From: Spisula solida
Taxonomy: Eukaryota; Mollusca; Bivalvia; Venerida; Mactridae
NCBI GenBank assembly: GCA_947247005.1
Contig: OX365944.1
Span: 22,233,501-22,297,500 of the forward strand
Reading direction: 5' to 3'
Length of the DNA stretch: 64,000 nucleotides
Each line of letters begins with the position of its first letter. The first letter of the stretch is position 1. Of the stretch, positions 49,060 through 62,235 are shown piece after piece. A program made the position numbers and the translations under genes. Under the pieces are notes generated by a model, which saw only the letters and a program-made list of their open reading frames with translations, had not been told where the DNA came from and searched no databases.

Positions 49060-50499
49060 GTTTCCCAGTAGTTTTGAAGGCCTGATTTAAAACGGCCACG
49101 ACAATGCTAGGTTGGTCACTCCTTAAATAACAATAGAATGATGGTATTTTGAATTGACACCCATTTGTTTAACTCAATCACAATGTTTCAACTCTATTTC
49201 TGCCATTTTCGTGCATTTTAAGCCGCAAATAAAATATTTTCGTACTAGGTTAAATATTTATCCAGTTAGGTTCTCAGATTTTCTTGGTTTCAATGAGTCA
49301 TGAAAACAGTATTTATGAACCAGTGAAGTCTGTTTACAGTATGACATTATAAAAACCAGATTACGTTGGCAAAATATTGTTTTTTCGAAAATACGGGACA
49401 CCTGGGGGATAACATAGTACGTCACGTTGTGGGCTATATAACTGTTGTAATAAACTGCCATCATATTGTAATGATTTATACAGGCTAAATGAAGTCTATA
49501 TTTGTTAATTTTCTCTCTTTTATGTGCTAAAAGGTTGGAATTAACCTTTGTATACAATGTATTGTATTGACACAATCTGCCTATGAAAGGCAAGGCAATA
49601 TATCGTCTTTATGTTGTGTTGTGTGCATCTTTGGAAATTCTGATAGCATACAGTCCCACGTACCGAACTAACTCTTGCAATGATGATTTTTTAATTAAAA
49701 TTTTTGTAAATGCACATTTAATCACATTTAGGTCATTATATATTAATTGTTAAATGAGTGTCCAAACTTTCTGTATTTCATTATATTCAAACGTTCATGA
49801 ACACGCATCAAGAACTGATGAAGGCCAGTTCATGAACATCTTGACTTTTTGAAAACGTTCCATGGACTACATTTCATAATCATAAGTTGATAAATTTACA
49901 TTTTATACTGTAGAATTAAATATCTCTTATTTTCTACCCAAATCTCTCTTAAAAAGCCCAGTTGTTGTTGGCAATAATCTTTGCTACATCATTTCTTACT
50001 AAATACATTTTGACCCGTATTTAACTAAACTGCAGTTGTTTGAATGTAATTGTGAACTCACGCCTCATTTTTCATTCAAACTTAATATAGTGTCTATGCC
50101 CCTCTTTGAAATACTATACTTGTAATTTGTTAGCTATAATGAATACACAGAATTATGTTTTATAATTTGTTGGTGCAAATTTTGTATCCAGATGTTAGGT
50201 AGATTTGTGTATGTTCTGTAAGAAATGAAGTTATTTAATATTCATTCCTGTCTTTATGTAAAACTTGTATGATGTTTAACCATGTGTTTTGCCGCGTTTG
50301 ATGTGGACCCTTACTCTAGGAACAGGTGCTTTCAAGTCTGCCGACTTCTGTCTGAAATCTAAAAAAATAAGAAAACATTACGATGGCAGCTTACATTTAT
50401 AGATAGTATATCGCTGTTTGTGTGATGGTTATCATGTACACTGTTTCTGATACTATGTTTATGTTGTTTGTGGTTGCACTGTTCTGTTTGTTTGTTGTT

Positions 50500-50790
50500 A
50501 TTTCATTTATTAGGCCATTGTCAGCCAAGTTTAAACACTTGGCCCAGCTATTCAGTCTTTTCCTGGCCAAGTGTGTACGGCATGTCTGTTCTGGTGTTAC
50601 TTGTTGTATGTTAGCCCGGTATTCCGGTATCCTGTCCCTGTTGGTGTCTACCTTTAATTTAGGTGTTAGATTTAATCATTTATATATCGTGACAGTTGAG
50701 GTCTTAATTGGTCTTGTTAATCACAGGTTAATTACACATTTAGTGCTATTGATCCCTTGGACTGTTTGATAGTATAATAAAGTCCAAATA
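50500..50790 (+). other. Possible retroelement 3' part with tRNA-like fragment downstream
   Basis: The stretch ends in aataaagtcc (about 50776-50785). A 115-codon hydrophobic frame (50422-50769) has no family match. At 50868-50890 a tRNA-like B box, cctgggttcgattcccagc, is present without the 5' half. Confidence 0.25.
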
Positions 50791-50974
50791 GCAGTATCAA
50801 ATTATGTCTATTTTTGTGGTGTATATAGTTAAAGTTTGCATACTTGACATTAATTGTAGGACCTGGGTTCGATTCCCAGCAGAGGCTGCTAATATTTTTC
50901 TATTATATTCTGACGTTACTCTAATCAGAAAATGGAGGGTACCTTACCTAATATGGTAAATTGATTATCTGACT

Positions 50975-51129
50975 CAGGGCTCGACACTAACACTGGTCCG
51001 CTGGTCCGAGACCAGTGAATATCCAGAAGGACCAGTGAAAATTCTGGAGGACCAGTAACTGTCCTATTTACAAATTGGACGCTTTTGCCCTGCCGGACCA
51101 GTGGCCAAAATAGTTAGTGTCTAGGCCTG
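50975..51129. mobile_element. hAT-like MITE with CAGG-CT-GACACTAAC ends
   Basis: The left end cagggctcgacactaac and the right-end reverse complement caggcctagacactaac are 17 bp inverted repeats with two mismatches. tgact abuts both ends. The 155 bp interior repeats 'gaccagtg'. Confidence 0.75.
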
Positions 51130-51236
51130 TGACTGTGGTCAGAAGTTCAGGTGGTTGAGTACAAGTTATATCTTAATGATCTATGGTATGCCCAACTGGC
51201 TTGCATAACTGTTTCGCTCCATTTATTGTCCGAACG

Positions 51237-51629
51237 TATAAATCGATTATTCAGGTCTGTCACTTGTTTATATTACATTGTGTTCATAATTATCGTTGCA
51301 ATTTCTCTTATTGATGTGTCAATTGAATAGATATAATGTGCATTAGCATGTTGTTCAATGAAAAGGGTATATGGTAGTTTTCACTGCTTTTTCTCCTATT
51401 AAAATGTCTAAAACAATAAAACTACAATGTTATATAATATGAGAGATCTAGTATGTATGCAAATTAAGGCATTCATACCACCTACTAGCTATTCAGGTGA
51501 ATGACAGGTTTTTATTGTTTATTCATCCAATAGATTGCTGGTGGGCAATTTGCATATGCATACTGTGATCTCTCCTATAATATTGCAATTTTTGTATTCC
51601 AAGTGACTAACCTGAATAAACAGACTGTA
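51237..51629. mobile_element. TATA-ended MITE (family T) interrupted by a second MITE
   Basis: It begins tataaatcgattattcagg and ends cctgaataaacagactgta. Interior blocks (tcacttgtttatattac; ttaaaatgtctaaaacaata) match 7612-8105. The right arm is split by the insertion at about 51440-51572. Its right end lies 31 bp before the probable TCF exon. Confidence 0.75.
51440..51572. mobile_element. Nested MITE inside the family T element
   Basis: gagatctagtatgtatgcaa on the left and, reverse complemented, gagatcacagtatgcatatg on the right form inverted ends. The host sequence tataatat is duplicated on each side. Confidence 0.65.
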
Positions 51630-51660
51630 CTGGTCAGTGCGCTGATAAGTGCATGTTTAG

Positions 51661-51722
51661 ACGAGGTGTTGAGTCATTGCACCAGCAAGAACAAGACAAT
51701 ATAGATGATGATATGGATGGTG
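51661..51722 (+). CDS. TCF7L2: Probable further TCF/LEF exon (linker ending in DGG)
   Basis: An open frame reads RRGVESLHQQEQDNIDDDMD and then GG, interrupted by a perfect donor g|gtaagt at 51723 in phase 1. Vertebrate TCF/LEF proteins have a comparable stretch (ESLEEA...DGG) before the proline-rich region, and the Asp-Gly-Gly end fits. The left limit is unsure. The acceptor at 51660 (catgtttag) needs phase 2, whereas exon 2 leaves phase 1, so an unseen exon may intervene. An acceptor at 51621-51622 (aaacag, inside a MITE end) would give phase 1. Alternatively the frame starts at its own ATG (51653), which would make an N-terminally short isoform. Confidence 0.5.
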
Positions 51723-51988
51723 GTAAGTTACTCAGTGTGATAGTTGATGAAGGTGTCAAGTAGGGGTTATCAATGATTGGTTATATTGTCATAATTGTCA
51801 GCTACACTGTGAAGATAGACCATCATGTCAACTTACTACTTAGTATTAATTACTTACACTGCCCGCCTGCTAATTATTTCATGTATAATTGTCACTCATG
51901 TCCATATACATTAGTCTGGTTCTATCTAGCTACTGTGCTTGAATGGCTGTACAAACCAGAGGCTTTCTTGGTTGGCTTGTTCGGTGTT

Positions 51989-52197
51989 GACAGTTTTTGT
52001 GTATCTCTGGATGTATTAAAATTTTGAGCTGTAGTTATCAAACAGTTTTTGTGTATCTCTGAATGTATTAAAATTTTGAGCTGTAGTTATCAAACAGTTT
52101 TTGTGTATCTCTGAATGTATTAAAATTTTGAGCTGTAATTATCAAACAGTTTTTGTGTATCTCTGAATGTATTAAAATTTTGAGCTGTAGTTATCAA
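51989..52197. repeat. 52 bp tandem array, 4 units
   Basis: attttgagctgtagttatca starts at 52021, 52073, 52125 and 52177, each preceded by cagtttttgtgtatctctg. The first unit has one change (ctggatg), and the array lies 270 bp after the probable TCF exon. Confidence 0.92.
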
Positions 52198-52332
52198 ACT
52201 TTCCTGCAGTATAATGATCAAACATGTGACGTTGTGCACCTTAAGTTTGTTGTTTTGCTTGAAACATGCAGAGGGTTATTGGACTTAATTGTTTCTTATG
52301 GTCTTTTACACTTAGTAAAACGCCTATGATTA

Positions 52333-52567
52333 TGCCCCCCCCATCTTTGATGAGGGGGTATATTGCTTTGCACATGTTGGTCGGCAGTCGGTAGACCAAA
52401 TTGTCCGTTCAATAACTCGAGAACGCTTTGCCATAGTATTTTCAAACTTTACAAGAAGGTTGGCCAGCAACAGTAGATGACTCCTTATGGTTTTGAGGTC
52501 AGTAGGTCATAGGTCAAGGTCGCTGTTACCTTTAACAATGGCGATTTGGCTGAAATGGGGGCATACG
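52333..52567. mobile_element. Dispersed element with TGCCCCC ends
   Basis: tatgccccccccatctttga at the left and its inverse, gaaatgggggcata, at the right enclose 'gttggtcggcagtcggtaga' and 'gtaggtcataggtcaaggtc'. This is a non-coding repeat type common in bivalve DNA as far as I know. Confidence 0.5.
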
Positions 52568-55500
52568 TTTTACAAATATCTCTTATTAATTGTTCTTTGG
52601 TTGTGCTTTTACTTAAAATTTTGTCTGAAAATGCTAAGAACTGAAAATAGTAAATAATCTAATACACCTACATCGACTGAGAAAGAATAATAATAAACTA
52701 CATTGTATTATCGTCAGGGAAATGATGAAAAAATGTCAATAGAATTTATAAACAGTTAAATAAGGAAATTATTTATTTGTAAATTAATATTGCAAATAGC
52801 TGTTTAGATTAAAATAGATATATAGTTAATAATTTAGTTGGATAGAATTGGCCTTGAGTTTGTCATGAATGACAAATAATTGTATTTTTTTATCTGATCA
52901 GGATTTTGTGTTGAATGAATTCCTCACTGGTACTATGTTCATTGGAGTCTATTCTCAGAGAATATTCTGAGAACTTTTATCATTTTATGCCGGCAATCTC
53001 AGTCATTTAATGGACACTCACTTGACCAGTAATTTGCTGGGCTAATTGTAAACTCTTATATGCAAATTTCTAGCTCATTTTCTTCAGATTCTGTAGAGTA
53101 CAGCTGCCTGATTGCCTACTAATTAGTGTGGGAAAACACGATTGTAAGGCAACAACAGCAGTTGGACGCCAACTTGAAAAGCATAACGGTTCTACCACAA
53201 ATATCAATCAGTAAGCATACTGAAATAAATAGTTATGTGTCAAGATTAGACTCTTAAGATCTATAGTAAAGTATTAAGACACATTTGAAAAAATACAAAA
53301 ATACAAACTCCAGGTAGACTTGTTTTTTAAAGACTAACACAAAGTTTTCGTATGGTCCCACGTCTGACTTCAGTGAAAAAAAAATACTGGGACATTTTTT
53401 TCTTTCAAAATCCGCTCAACAGGATACACGTCTTACAACTTTAAAGATAAATTTTAATGCACATTTTTCTTTGATGTTTCTTCGTTCTTTGATAAATTTG
53501 TTCTTTTCTGAAACAGATTTTACCGAGATCTGCAACTTCAATTTTTGGCAAACAATGTGATTACATTATAGGTCTAGTGACTGTTTTTAAAATGATGAAA
53601 AACAAATGTGTTTTTTTGCTGTGCATTTATTTAATAGCAGTTTTAAATTCTTAAAATTTTCAAATATTTTAGAATAAATTTCATTTTCTGCTTGTTTTAA
53701 AAATTATGTTGATTAAAAGTTTTAAAATTTATGTTTATTAAAATTGTGTATTATGTTTTAAACCCATCTTTTGGTCTCCTCATTAATTTGGTAAAAAATA
53801 TCCATTGTTTATTTTGAAATTTAATAGTTCGTCATTGTATTCAGAAAAAAACCTGACCATTTTCACCTAGATATTGTTTAAAAAATTTGAACTACTTAGT
53901 CTTGCGTATAATTTCATGTATAAACCATAAAAAACAACAAATAATGAAATTTAATTACTTTATTTTAATCTTTTCACACAATCGGTATTTTGTCCCATAA
54001 AGTATAGATATGGACTGCGATAGTTTGTATGAGTAGCCATGTGGGGACGATTTAGATGAAATGTTTGGCCACACTTTGATAACTACATACGCAGATATCA
54101 GATCAAAGTTACATGGGTATCTGGGATTTACTTGATCTTCCGATTACTTTAATTGAATCCCTATTATCTCGGCGAGGTAATGGATCATTGAACAAAAGCT
54201 TACAGTTAATGGAGGAGTTGAGCAGAGAAGAGTGGGAGAGATGAGTCCTCTGATTATATGGTTCGCTAGGTCTCGTAACTCTACACCATGGTCTTTCTTT
54301 GTGGTGTTTGACTTTGTTTGACTTGGCACACGAGAACGATGGTCATTTTTGAATGCTTTGGTAAGCTTTGTGCAGGTGATAATAATTTAATTCATTAATT
54401 AAATACGGTAAAGATCTGTGCACATTGATGGCTGTAAATAATGCAGAGGTATGGACAACGGTTACAAGGGTCATTCTGTGTAGCCCTAGCTTGCATGGTC
54501 TATTTTAGTGAATGACTTGCCTGGTGTGTCCAGTGACAATTATAGTTACATCTATTACTTAGGGCCAAGTCATTTTTATCAGTCCAAAAAATTCCATAAA
54601 ATTTGTATTCCAAGAAACACTGTCAGTTAATTAATGCCTTCATTCTGTACTTAATTAATTGCGCGGTGTCAGTGTTCTGATGGTCATTTTGATCATTCCG
54701 TGGTAAATTAAGTAATGTTACCAAATTTGAAATAATTTGGTTCTTTGCCATTAACTCATTGATAGGAACATTTAAACATGAAATGTTTCAATTTCATTGA
54801 TACTAACATTCAAGTTTTTAACACCTGTGTCTACAATTAGTGTACAAGTTTTATGGTTCAATGATGACTGCCACATAAATGAGGCAAATTTATGGTCGGT
54901 AATTGCCTTTGTTTGACATTGTTCATTGATTTTTGAAATGTTTTGAAATATAATGGAAACTGCACAATTAACGCTTAAATGAAATGGTTGGCTCACAAAA
55001 TTAAGCGCAAGATACTAAAAAAATTTTTTATTTTCGATTGTAGCTACATGTGTTTTGTCATGTGCCAAATTATTAACCCATGTTCTTCTTGTTTTTAATG
55101 CTCACTGGAAAGCAGAAATGGCCGTTGGTTCTCACATTTTGTTGCTTTCACAGTTAATTTGGTTAATTGGTCGAGTTTATTATTCACTGACAATGCTAAC
55201 AGAGAATATTGCCAAGAATTGTATTTGACATGGTTTATGAGCATGATTGTATGTTTGTTTTTGAACATGTTTGTTTGTTTATGGGCGTGTATGTTTTTGG
55301 GGCTCTTTGTTAATATGATTAAAATTTAATTCTTGTTTATAATATGAAATTGATGGTGTATTATTGGGGCGAGACCACTGGAAAAAAGGTCAGTATTTCT
55401 TGATTTATTACGGTTTGGCAACTTTAGCTGCTGTTTTAGCATTTTAACAATGTGAATACAGATGTTATTGTGTTAGTATCCAGTTACTAATGTTGTTTGC

Positions 55501-55964
55501 TGGAGCGAGTTGTTGTTTATTTTAGATGACAAGTAAGCCAAACATGTGCTTTACTTGTAATAAATGAAACAAAAGACGAGGAACTATTTGGTATAATATG
55601 CACCAATCAATATGTTTCAGTGAAAATTGATAGTGCCATGTATGTATTGATATCAGCAATCGGCTCTTGTGCATGGCAGTACCCTGTGAACAAGAACAGT
55701 TAAACCAGTTGCTACAAAAATGCCATAATAAATACTCTGAAAAAAACTGTGGTCGGTTGAGATGGGGGATACGTTTAGCCATGGTTCAATGAGCATTATT
55801 TGCCGAGTCAACTATGTCAACATACAGTGTGACACATACCTTCACCGTGCTTCATTGTTAGACAGACATCAAAGGAGAAGATAATACTATATGTAAACAC
55901 AACTACAATCACTCCTATATTATCCAGGCCGCTTAACATTATACCCCTTTACTATATGTACATG

Positions 55965-56174
55965 CGCGGATCCAACAAGTTTCTCTCAGGGTAGGGGGTG
56001 CCACCAACTATTATTTCTCAGGAAGTTTCCTACTGGGAAATATTGCTCAGCTCTTTATGGGATGTCCTGATCAGACTCTAAGCCCTGACTAACTCTTGTG
56101 AATTAATATAAGAAAATCACATTTTTGCCCAAATTTCAGGGGTCCGCCCTCTTGCCCCCCACCCCCTCTAGATC
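55965..56174. mobile_element. Dispersed element with GGATCCA-type ends, copy 2
   Basis: An 8 bp direct repeat, tgtacatg, flanks it at 55957-55964 and 56175-56182. It starts cgcggatccaacaag and ends in a C-rich ccccctctagatc. The internal segment 'gatcagactctaagccctga' is the inverse of a block in the element at 5098-5326. Confidence 0.6.
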
Positions 56175-57609
56175 TGTACATGTACTAAATGTTAACTGTC
56201 CATATAGCAAGATAATAAAAAACTAATTTTTCTCTTGTTGTAATATTCAAAGCAAAGTCTGATAATGGAAATTTGTCTTATCATTTCCATTGTTTTAAAT
56301 ACATGTAGAAAATTCTTACAACAATTAACTGTTTTCTCTCATTAGCAAGTCGTTACCATGAAGAAAAAACCAGATTGAAAAACACATTTATTTTCCATTG
56401 TTGGGCATCTACTCGTACAGTCTATTAGTTTTATAAGTTATAAGACTATTTCGCCATTGTTTGGAAAATATCAGGCCCCCATATACACACCAGTCAGGAC
56501 TAATTTCGCCATTAAATAGTTATAGGTGTTAATTAAGTCTTTCTATTATGATGAAGACATTGCCTAGTTTTGGCAAAGATTTGGAGTCTAAAACATGTTT
56601 TCTGACATTATGATTCAGCCGATGTACGCGCCCCCACCGGGGCTATATAAATTTCAGTAATGAAAACCAACTGTTGATGCGGTACATGCTAGGTGTTAAG
56701 GTTTTAGTCACATGGGAAGATGGATAATGATCATATTAATAATGGCGAACCACCTTGTACTGGATGCTGAGGGAAGTAATCGTTTCACAAGTTTCCAATT
56801 TACTTTATGTTGGTTTAAGTGAATGTTTCGCTGTAAAACTATGTTATATATTCCACGAAGTGGCTGCCTTTTACATACTGCTGGAGGCATTCACTGGCAA
56901 TAGAAGAAAATTTTACAAATTATTAGAAATAATAAATGGTTACGGAAAGTACAAATGACAGGCAAAGAGATTAACCTGATACTAATTATACATGTCACAT
57001 GGTTACTGGAGACATTCAACTGGAAGAATTCCCCGATCCAATGCTTATAAATACACTCAGATTCTAGTTGAAAACATGCGAAAATTACAAATAGTTATAT
57101 CTTCGGTGAAGATTTTTCCTTTGATCTTCGCTTATCGAGTTAAATAAATATGGCAGAACTTGTTTTTTCCCCCATTCTCTCTGCAATTGTATTAGCTTAA
57201 CTTGCCTGATTTAAGATTGAAAATGTTGCAGAAATGGGTTTGAGAGGTCTTATTGATCTCGGTGGTGCTTTTAAGGATATTTTCATGTGACGTGTATATG
57301 GTGCTGTAAATAGAATAGCAATGTTAGAATGATGGCAATTATTGTGTTTATAATGAGAATTGTCATAATGTTGTAAAAAGATTCCTGAATTACTGTTAAA
57401 TATGTGTTATTTGAACCCTTCACTGTGGCCCTTTTTATATGGAGAGATAATAATTCTTATAGAATAAAAGATTTGTGAGTCCTTGTTTTGCGTCAATAGA
57501 TTTAACTATGAAAGTTGAATCTCAGAAAATGTTAAGCAATGCATGTATACAATGTGCATTTTGGAAAAAATATTTTGTTTCCTGGTGATAAGTTTATGTA
57601 GATACACAC

Positions 57610-57880
57610 AAGGTTTGTACTGGACTTGAAAAGTCATTGACTTTCGTGCCTACACCTTGAAGCTTTGTTCTTGAATTAGAAAAGTTCTTGAAAAATAATT
57701 TTGGAAATTGTGATGAATTTTCATATAGTTATGAACTTAAGTGAATATTATAGAAATAATTTGCTCATCATAATAGATGGAGAGACGTAACAGCTTAGAA
57801 AAATTGTCAATTAAATTATTTGTTTGAGATTTTGAAATCTTACTTACTTGAAAAATCCTTGAATTTTTTTAGGGGGATGG
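57610..57880. mobile_element. Decayed hAT-like repeat
   Basis: Repeated 'cttgaaaagtc/cttgaaaaat' segments resemble the interior of CAGGGTTCC-type elements, but clear terminal repeats are missing. It is followed by G-rich runs at 57871-57892. Confidence 0.3.
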
Positions 57881-58607
57881 GGGGGGGGGTAATTGTATGA
57901 AAGGACCATGATAAAATTAATGTTTCATATAATAGCCGTCTGATTATTATAACAGTCTAGAACATTTCATGATTGTGAAATACTTATCTATACTATTCAG
58001 TCTATTCCATATCATTTTTTTTTTGCAAAAATGAACTTAGGAACTAATTTCATGAGCAGTATTGGTTTTATGTAGTCTCTTTATGAAGTAATTGTTGTTG
58101 ATTAACTGTTTTATATGTGATGGTATTGGGCAAATACTCACTGTTTTATCTCAGTTGCTCTTGTATGATGAAGTCTTTGATTATGTGTAGAAACTTCAAA
58201 CGATAAAAATTCTTTGATGTTTTTGTGTGATGTTAGAATTGCTGCATTCTTTGCTCAGTTTTTTTTTTACATTTTCCAACTTTTCCAACCCCTGAACTTG
58301 ATGTGGATTTGGAAATTTTTCCAAAATCTTCGGAAAATATTGGATCGTGTAAAATTTGATAGATTTCACAGTGATTGTTGGAACTGCCCTGAGGGGCTTG
58401 GTAAACATTCTTTCTTTTACTTTCAATATTTAACTATTGACTATTTAATTAGTCTAATTGATTTCACACAAAGCAGATGTTATTGGAATTGAATTTCAGA
58501 AACCTGTTGTTATAATAGTTTAATTGATGTATTAAACAAATGTTGATCAATACGGTATTTGTGACATTGTTTGTATATGTATTATACCTTAAACAATAAT
58601 TTACCGC

Positions 58608-58745
58608 CTCCTTGATAGTCTAGTGGCAGAGCGTCCATTTCGAGTGCGGGAGATCCCAGGTTTGATCACAGGCCGCGCCAGTTACCAAAGACAAAATAAA
58701 AATGGTACCCTGATTTCCCTTGCTAGACGCTCAGCATAAAAAAGA
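58608..58745 (+). mobile_element. tRNA-derived SINE, 3' truncated
   Basis: The head cttgatagtctagtggcaga and B box aggtttgatcaca are clear. The body 'ttcccttgctagacgctcag' matches the copies at 1954 and 8799 and then stops. Confidence 0.65.
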
Positions 58746-59994
58746 AAAATGGCTTCTCTCTTCTCATACCCTCGTGACGATGGATAACATCAGAATTGAG
58801 GTTTCAAGAGTGATTAATAAAAGTGGAAAAATCTTGTTTCACAATCGACCTAAAATAAATTAGTATAAACTAACAAGAATTTCTTCTCATTTAAGGATTG
58901 TAAACAAAAATTTGTTTTGTTAATTATTAGGCAAAATATATTTGTTTGGCGTAAGCAAATTACATTGCAAAATTTAATTTGTTTGTTATTTTGCTTAATA
59001 GGTATTTAATGATTATTTTATACATCTTTTATGATCATGCCTGTTTTGGCTGTTTGTATTAAAATAACAAATTCAGTTGACTGTCTCTGTTATAATGATA
59101 AATCTCGTATTCAGAACATATGATTTCAAAATGTGTTTGCATGGATATTACATTGGAACTCATTATTTTTTAACTCATTGTGTTTGTTTGGAATAATTGC
59201 TTGAAATAAATCAAAGCCAGCTATTTAAACCTTATATTCCTTATAAATTTGTTTTAATCAGCTTAAACGAGTCAGTTCAATTCTAAGCAAAAAACAACAA
59301 TAACATTTAATTCTGGGCAAACCCTCAACTGTAGTATGTAAACTATGGTCCTTTGATGTAGGTGTACTAGCAAGCGTGTAATGATTGTATGAAACCCTGC
59401 GGCTACCACCAGGTTACTGACACGTTTAGAAAAAAGTTGTTGCAGTAATTTTTCGTGAAGAAACAATATTAGTTGCTGTCAACACTAAAGTGCATAAAAT
59501 TTAGAATAAGTGCTGTTGATTTGGTTCAAGCGTTATTTTGGCGATCTGGGTTTGATTCCCTGTTGCGGCACAAGTCATAGTTTTCCATGAAAACTTGACA
59601 AAAACGTCGTTTTTTCCTCCACATGTGGAGAAGCTGATTCCTTGTGGCAGGATAAGTTTATACTGGTTAGAAAGCAGTGGAGGAAACTGGTTACGTTAAT
59701 CGGCCCCCTTATCAGGCATGGTATTTTTCAGGCTTGTGCCTGATTTCAGGTTTCTGAATCCTGAATTTTCCTTCTTTGTTAATATTGAAAGTGAAATTTC
59801 AGGCTTTGAAACCTGGATTTTCAGGCCTGAGAATGATTGCTAATTACCAGGCCTGCCTTATATTTAATACAAGAAACAGCATTAAGCCCCAATATCAAGC
59901 TTTATAATAGGATATATATTTGTTTCGTGATATATATTCTAATTGATATCTATGACAACAGACTGTGGTATTAATATTAAGTCGTTACATATTT

Positions 59995-60260
59995 CAGGGG
60001 TGTCATTTTCCTTATTTATCCGGAATTCCGGATTTATCATTCACGAAAGAGCAATGGTTTCTGACAAAAATAAAAGTTATTTGATGAAAATATCTCAAGA
60101 AATGGCAAAGTTTTGGTAAATTAAGTCTGCTCTGTAGGATTTTCTTCAATACAAACTGAGTTTGTTATGGAATAATGTCATTAAAGGCGACTTGTTTGGC
60201 TTAAATGGTTGGCCGCATATGATTTTCCTGATTTTTAATTTGGCCCAGTTTACACCCCTG
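59995..60260. mobile_element. hAT-like element with CAGGGGTGT ends
   Basis: caggggtgtcattttcc at the left and the right-end reverse complement caggggtgtaaac are inverted. Inside lies a 14 bp palindrome-like block, atccggaattccggat. No target duplication is clear. Confidence 0.5.
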
Positions 60261-61346
60261 ATGAACATGTTTTTCTAAGAAAACCATATAATAAATTATT
60301 TATTGTACAGCCAAACTTCGTTAATGTGACTATTTTTTATCGAAATAACCCCAAGTATCATCCCAAATAAATCATAGGTCCTCATCTTTTAAATGCTTTG
60401 ATCTAAGTGTTGATCTTAAGAGGTGCAATGTATTCATGCACACAAACACCTGATTTAATTAGTAAAACATTATGAGCCTTTCATTATACTTGCTTTGTGT
60501 AATACCATTTTGTATGATTTTAACTTAATTTGAATTTCATGTTAACCAACGTGTTACTAAAGGAGGTTATATTACTCGTTCAAATCTTATTAATATCGTG
60601 GTAAATCTTCATAGCATACATGTGCTCAAAAATGCATGAAGTACGAATCACAATCAGTTGACATTTGCTGCGTAATTCTTACAGATGTGCATACGTCTGT
60701 GGCTTGATTTCAGAACATGAAAATAATTATAAGTTGCCGTGAAATCAATGTATTTCATGGAAATGACAATAAACGATGATTAGGCATCGGTGGAAAATCG
60801 TTTCATGTGCGTGTGATTTCAGGGCCATTAACTGGTAGTCTACTCATTGTTCAATGCAATCCATGCATTTCCGATATCTCTAACAAAATATGATTTAATC
60901 CTTTTGGGATTATTAAAAAAATACTAGTAGCTCAAATGCTAAAATTCATTTCTACCAGTTAAACTACAAAGGTTGATGATAGTTGATAATATCTTGGTCA
61001 CAGTGTGTCATGAATGATCGATACAATTGAATTAAAAGTCACTGAATATAAAAGTTGTTGTTTATGAGTTGTAATGTTGTCCGTTTTTGCATGTTTGACA
61101 TGGGTATTTCGTGTGTAAAAATAGACAGTTTTCAGACCTGACAGTTGTGTTTACATTGCATCATATTGAGCTCCAGGGTTTTCTGCACGTCTTATTGCAT
61201 TATTTTAAATTTAAAAATTGGTATGATTCATCTGCATTGTGTGTTTCCATCGTGAATTATACATTAAATCTGTTAAGAAAATTATTGGCACAAAAAAGAT
61301 TTATGTAGATTGGGGAAAGAAAGAAAATGGTAAAAAACGGCTGACA

Positions 61347-61364
61347 GGGGGGGGGGGGGGGGGG
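61347..61364 (+). repeat. G18 homopolymer
   Basis: Eighteen consecutive G residues; slippage-prone and capable of G-quadruplex formation. Confidence 0.95.
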
Positions 61365-61854
61365 ATTGAAATACTTCAAAGTAAAGTCATATACAAGCAC
61401 CATTAGTGGATAAATGTTTCATGATAATGAGTGAAGCATACAGGCCCTTCACTGTGACAAATTGTAACAGCATTCTAAGTACCATTTTCCTTCACATATG
61501 CATTCTTTTATCATTGACTTTGAGTACATAGTGTACATGGGAGAATAAGTTGTTAGATCATAAAAATGTAGACAAGTGAGCCCCCCTCGGAGTGTTATTG
61601 TTGTAGTGCCGAGCACTGGTACTTGGTACAGGACAAATACAATGTTAAGAGTCGGCTCGTGGTTACTGGGCATCAAAACTATGTCTTCTGTAACTTGAGA
61701 CTAGACATCAGCCGAGTCGAGTGCCTCGGAATTGAAATCTGAGAGTGTCTATTGTTACCTTCACAGCTGATTGTTTGCATACCCCCCCTCCCTCCTAGTG
61801 TGGACTCAATGGTAGCCATATATTACTGCAGTCAATTGAAGATCCTGTTGTTGC

Positions 61855-62235
61855 CAATGGAAAGTCCCGTAGTAGCCAATCGAAGGTCCCGTAGTAGCCA
61901 ATGGAAGGTCCCGTAGTAGCCAATGGAAGATCCCATAGTAGCCAATGGAAGGTCCCGTAGTAGCCAATGGAGGTCCCGTAGAAGCCAATGGAAGGTCCCG
62001 TAGTAGCCAATGGAAGGTCCCGTAGAAGCCAATGGAAGGTCCCGTAGTAGCCAATGGAAGGTCCCGTAGTAGCCAATGGAAGGTCCCGTAGTAGCCAATG
62101 GAAGGTCCCGTAGTAGCCAATGGAAGGTCCCGTAGTAGCCAATGGAAGGTCCCATAGTAGCCAATGGAAGGTCCCCTACCAGTCAACTGAAGATCCCGTA
62201 GTATCCAACAGAAGATCCTGTAGTAGCTAAAAGAA
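61855..62235. repeat. 22 bp tandem array, about 17 units
   Basis: The unit ccaatggaaggtcccgtag followed by tag is highly uniform in the centre, with one 1 bp-shorter unit and variants at both ends. Long minus-strand frames (up to 174 codons) exist in three frames because 22 is not a multiple of three. They are artefacts. Confidence 0.92.

Larger units (their letters stand above)
39942..51660 (+). other. Large TCF/LEF intron (11.7 kb)
   Basis: Between exon 2 and the next probable exon I see only repeats and unique AT-rich DNA. The long 40.0-42.1, 43.0-47.5 and 49.1-50.8 kb stretches hold no frame with splice sites and family resemblance. Large 5' introns are usual in TCF genes. Confidence 0.55.

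Noticed and set aside
50422..50769. 115-codon hydrophobic open frame
   Set aside because: No splice context, family match or convincing start. It overlaps a probable retroelement 3' region.
50868..50890. tRNA gene from cctgggttcgattcccagc
   Set aside because: Only the T-arm half is present; no matching acceptor or D-arm upstream.
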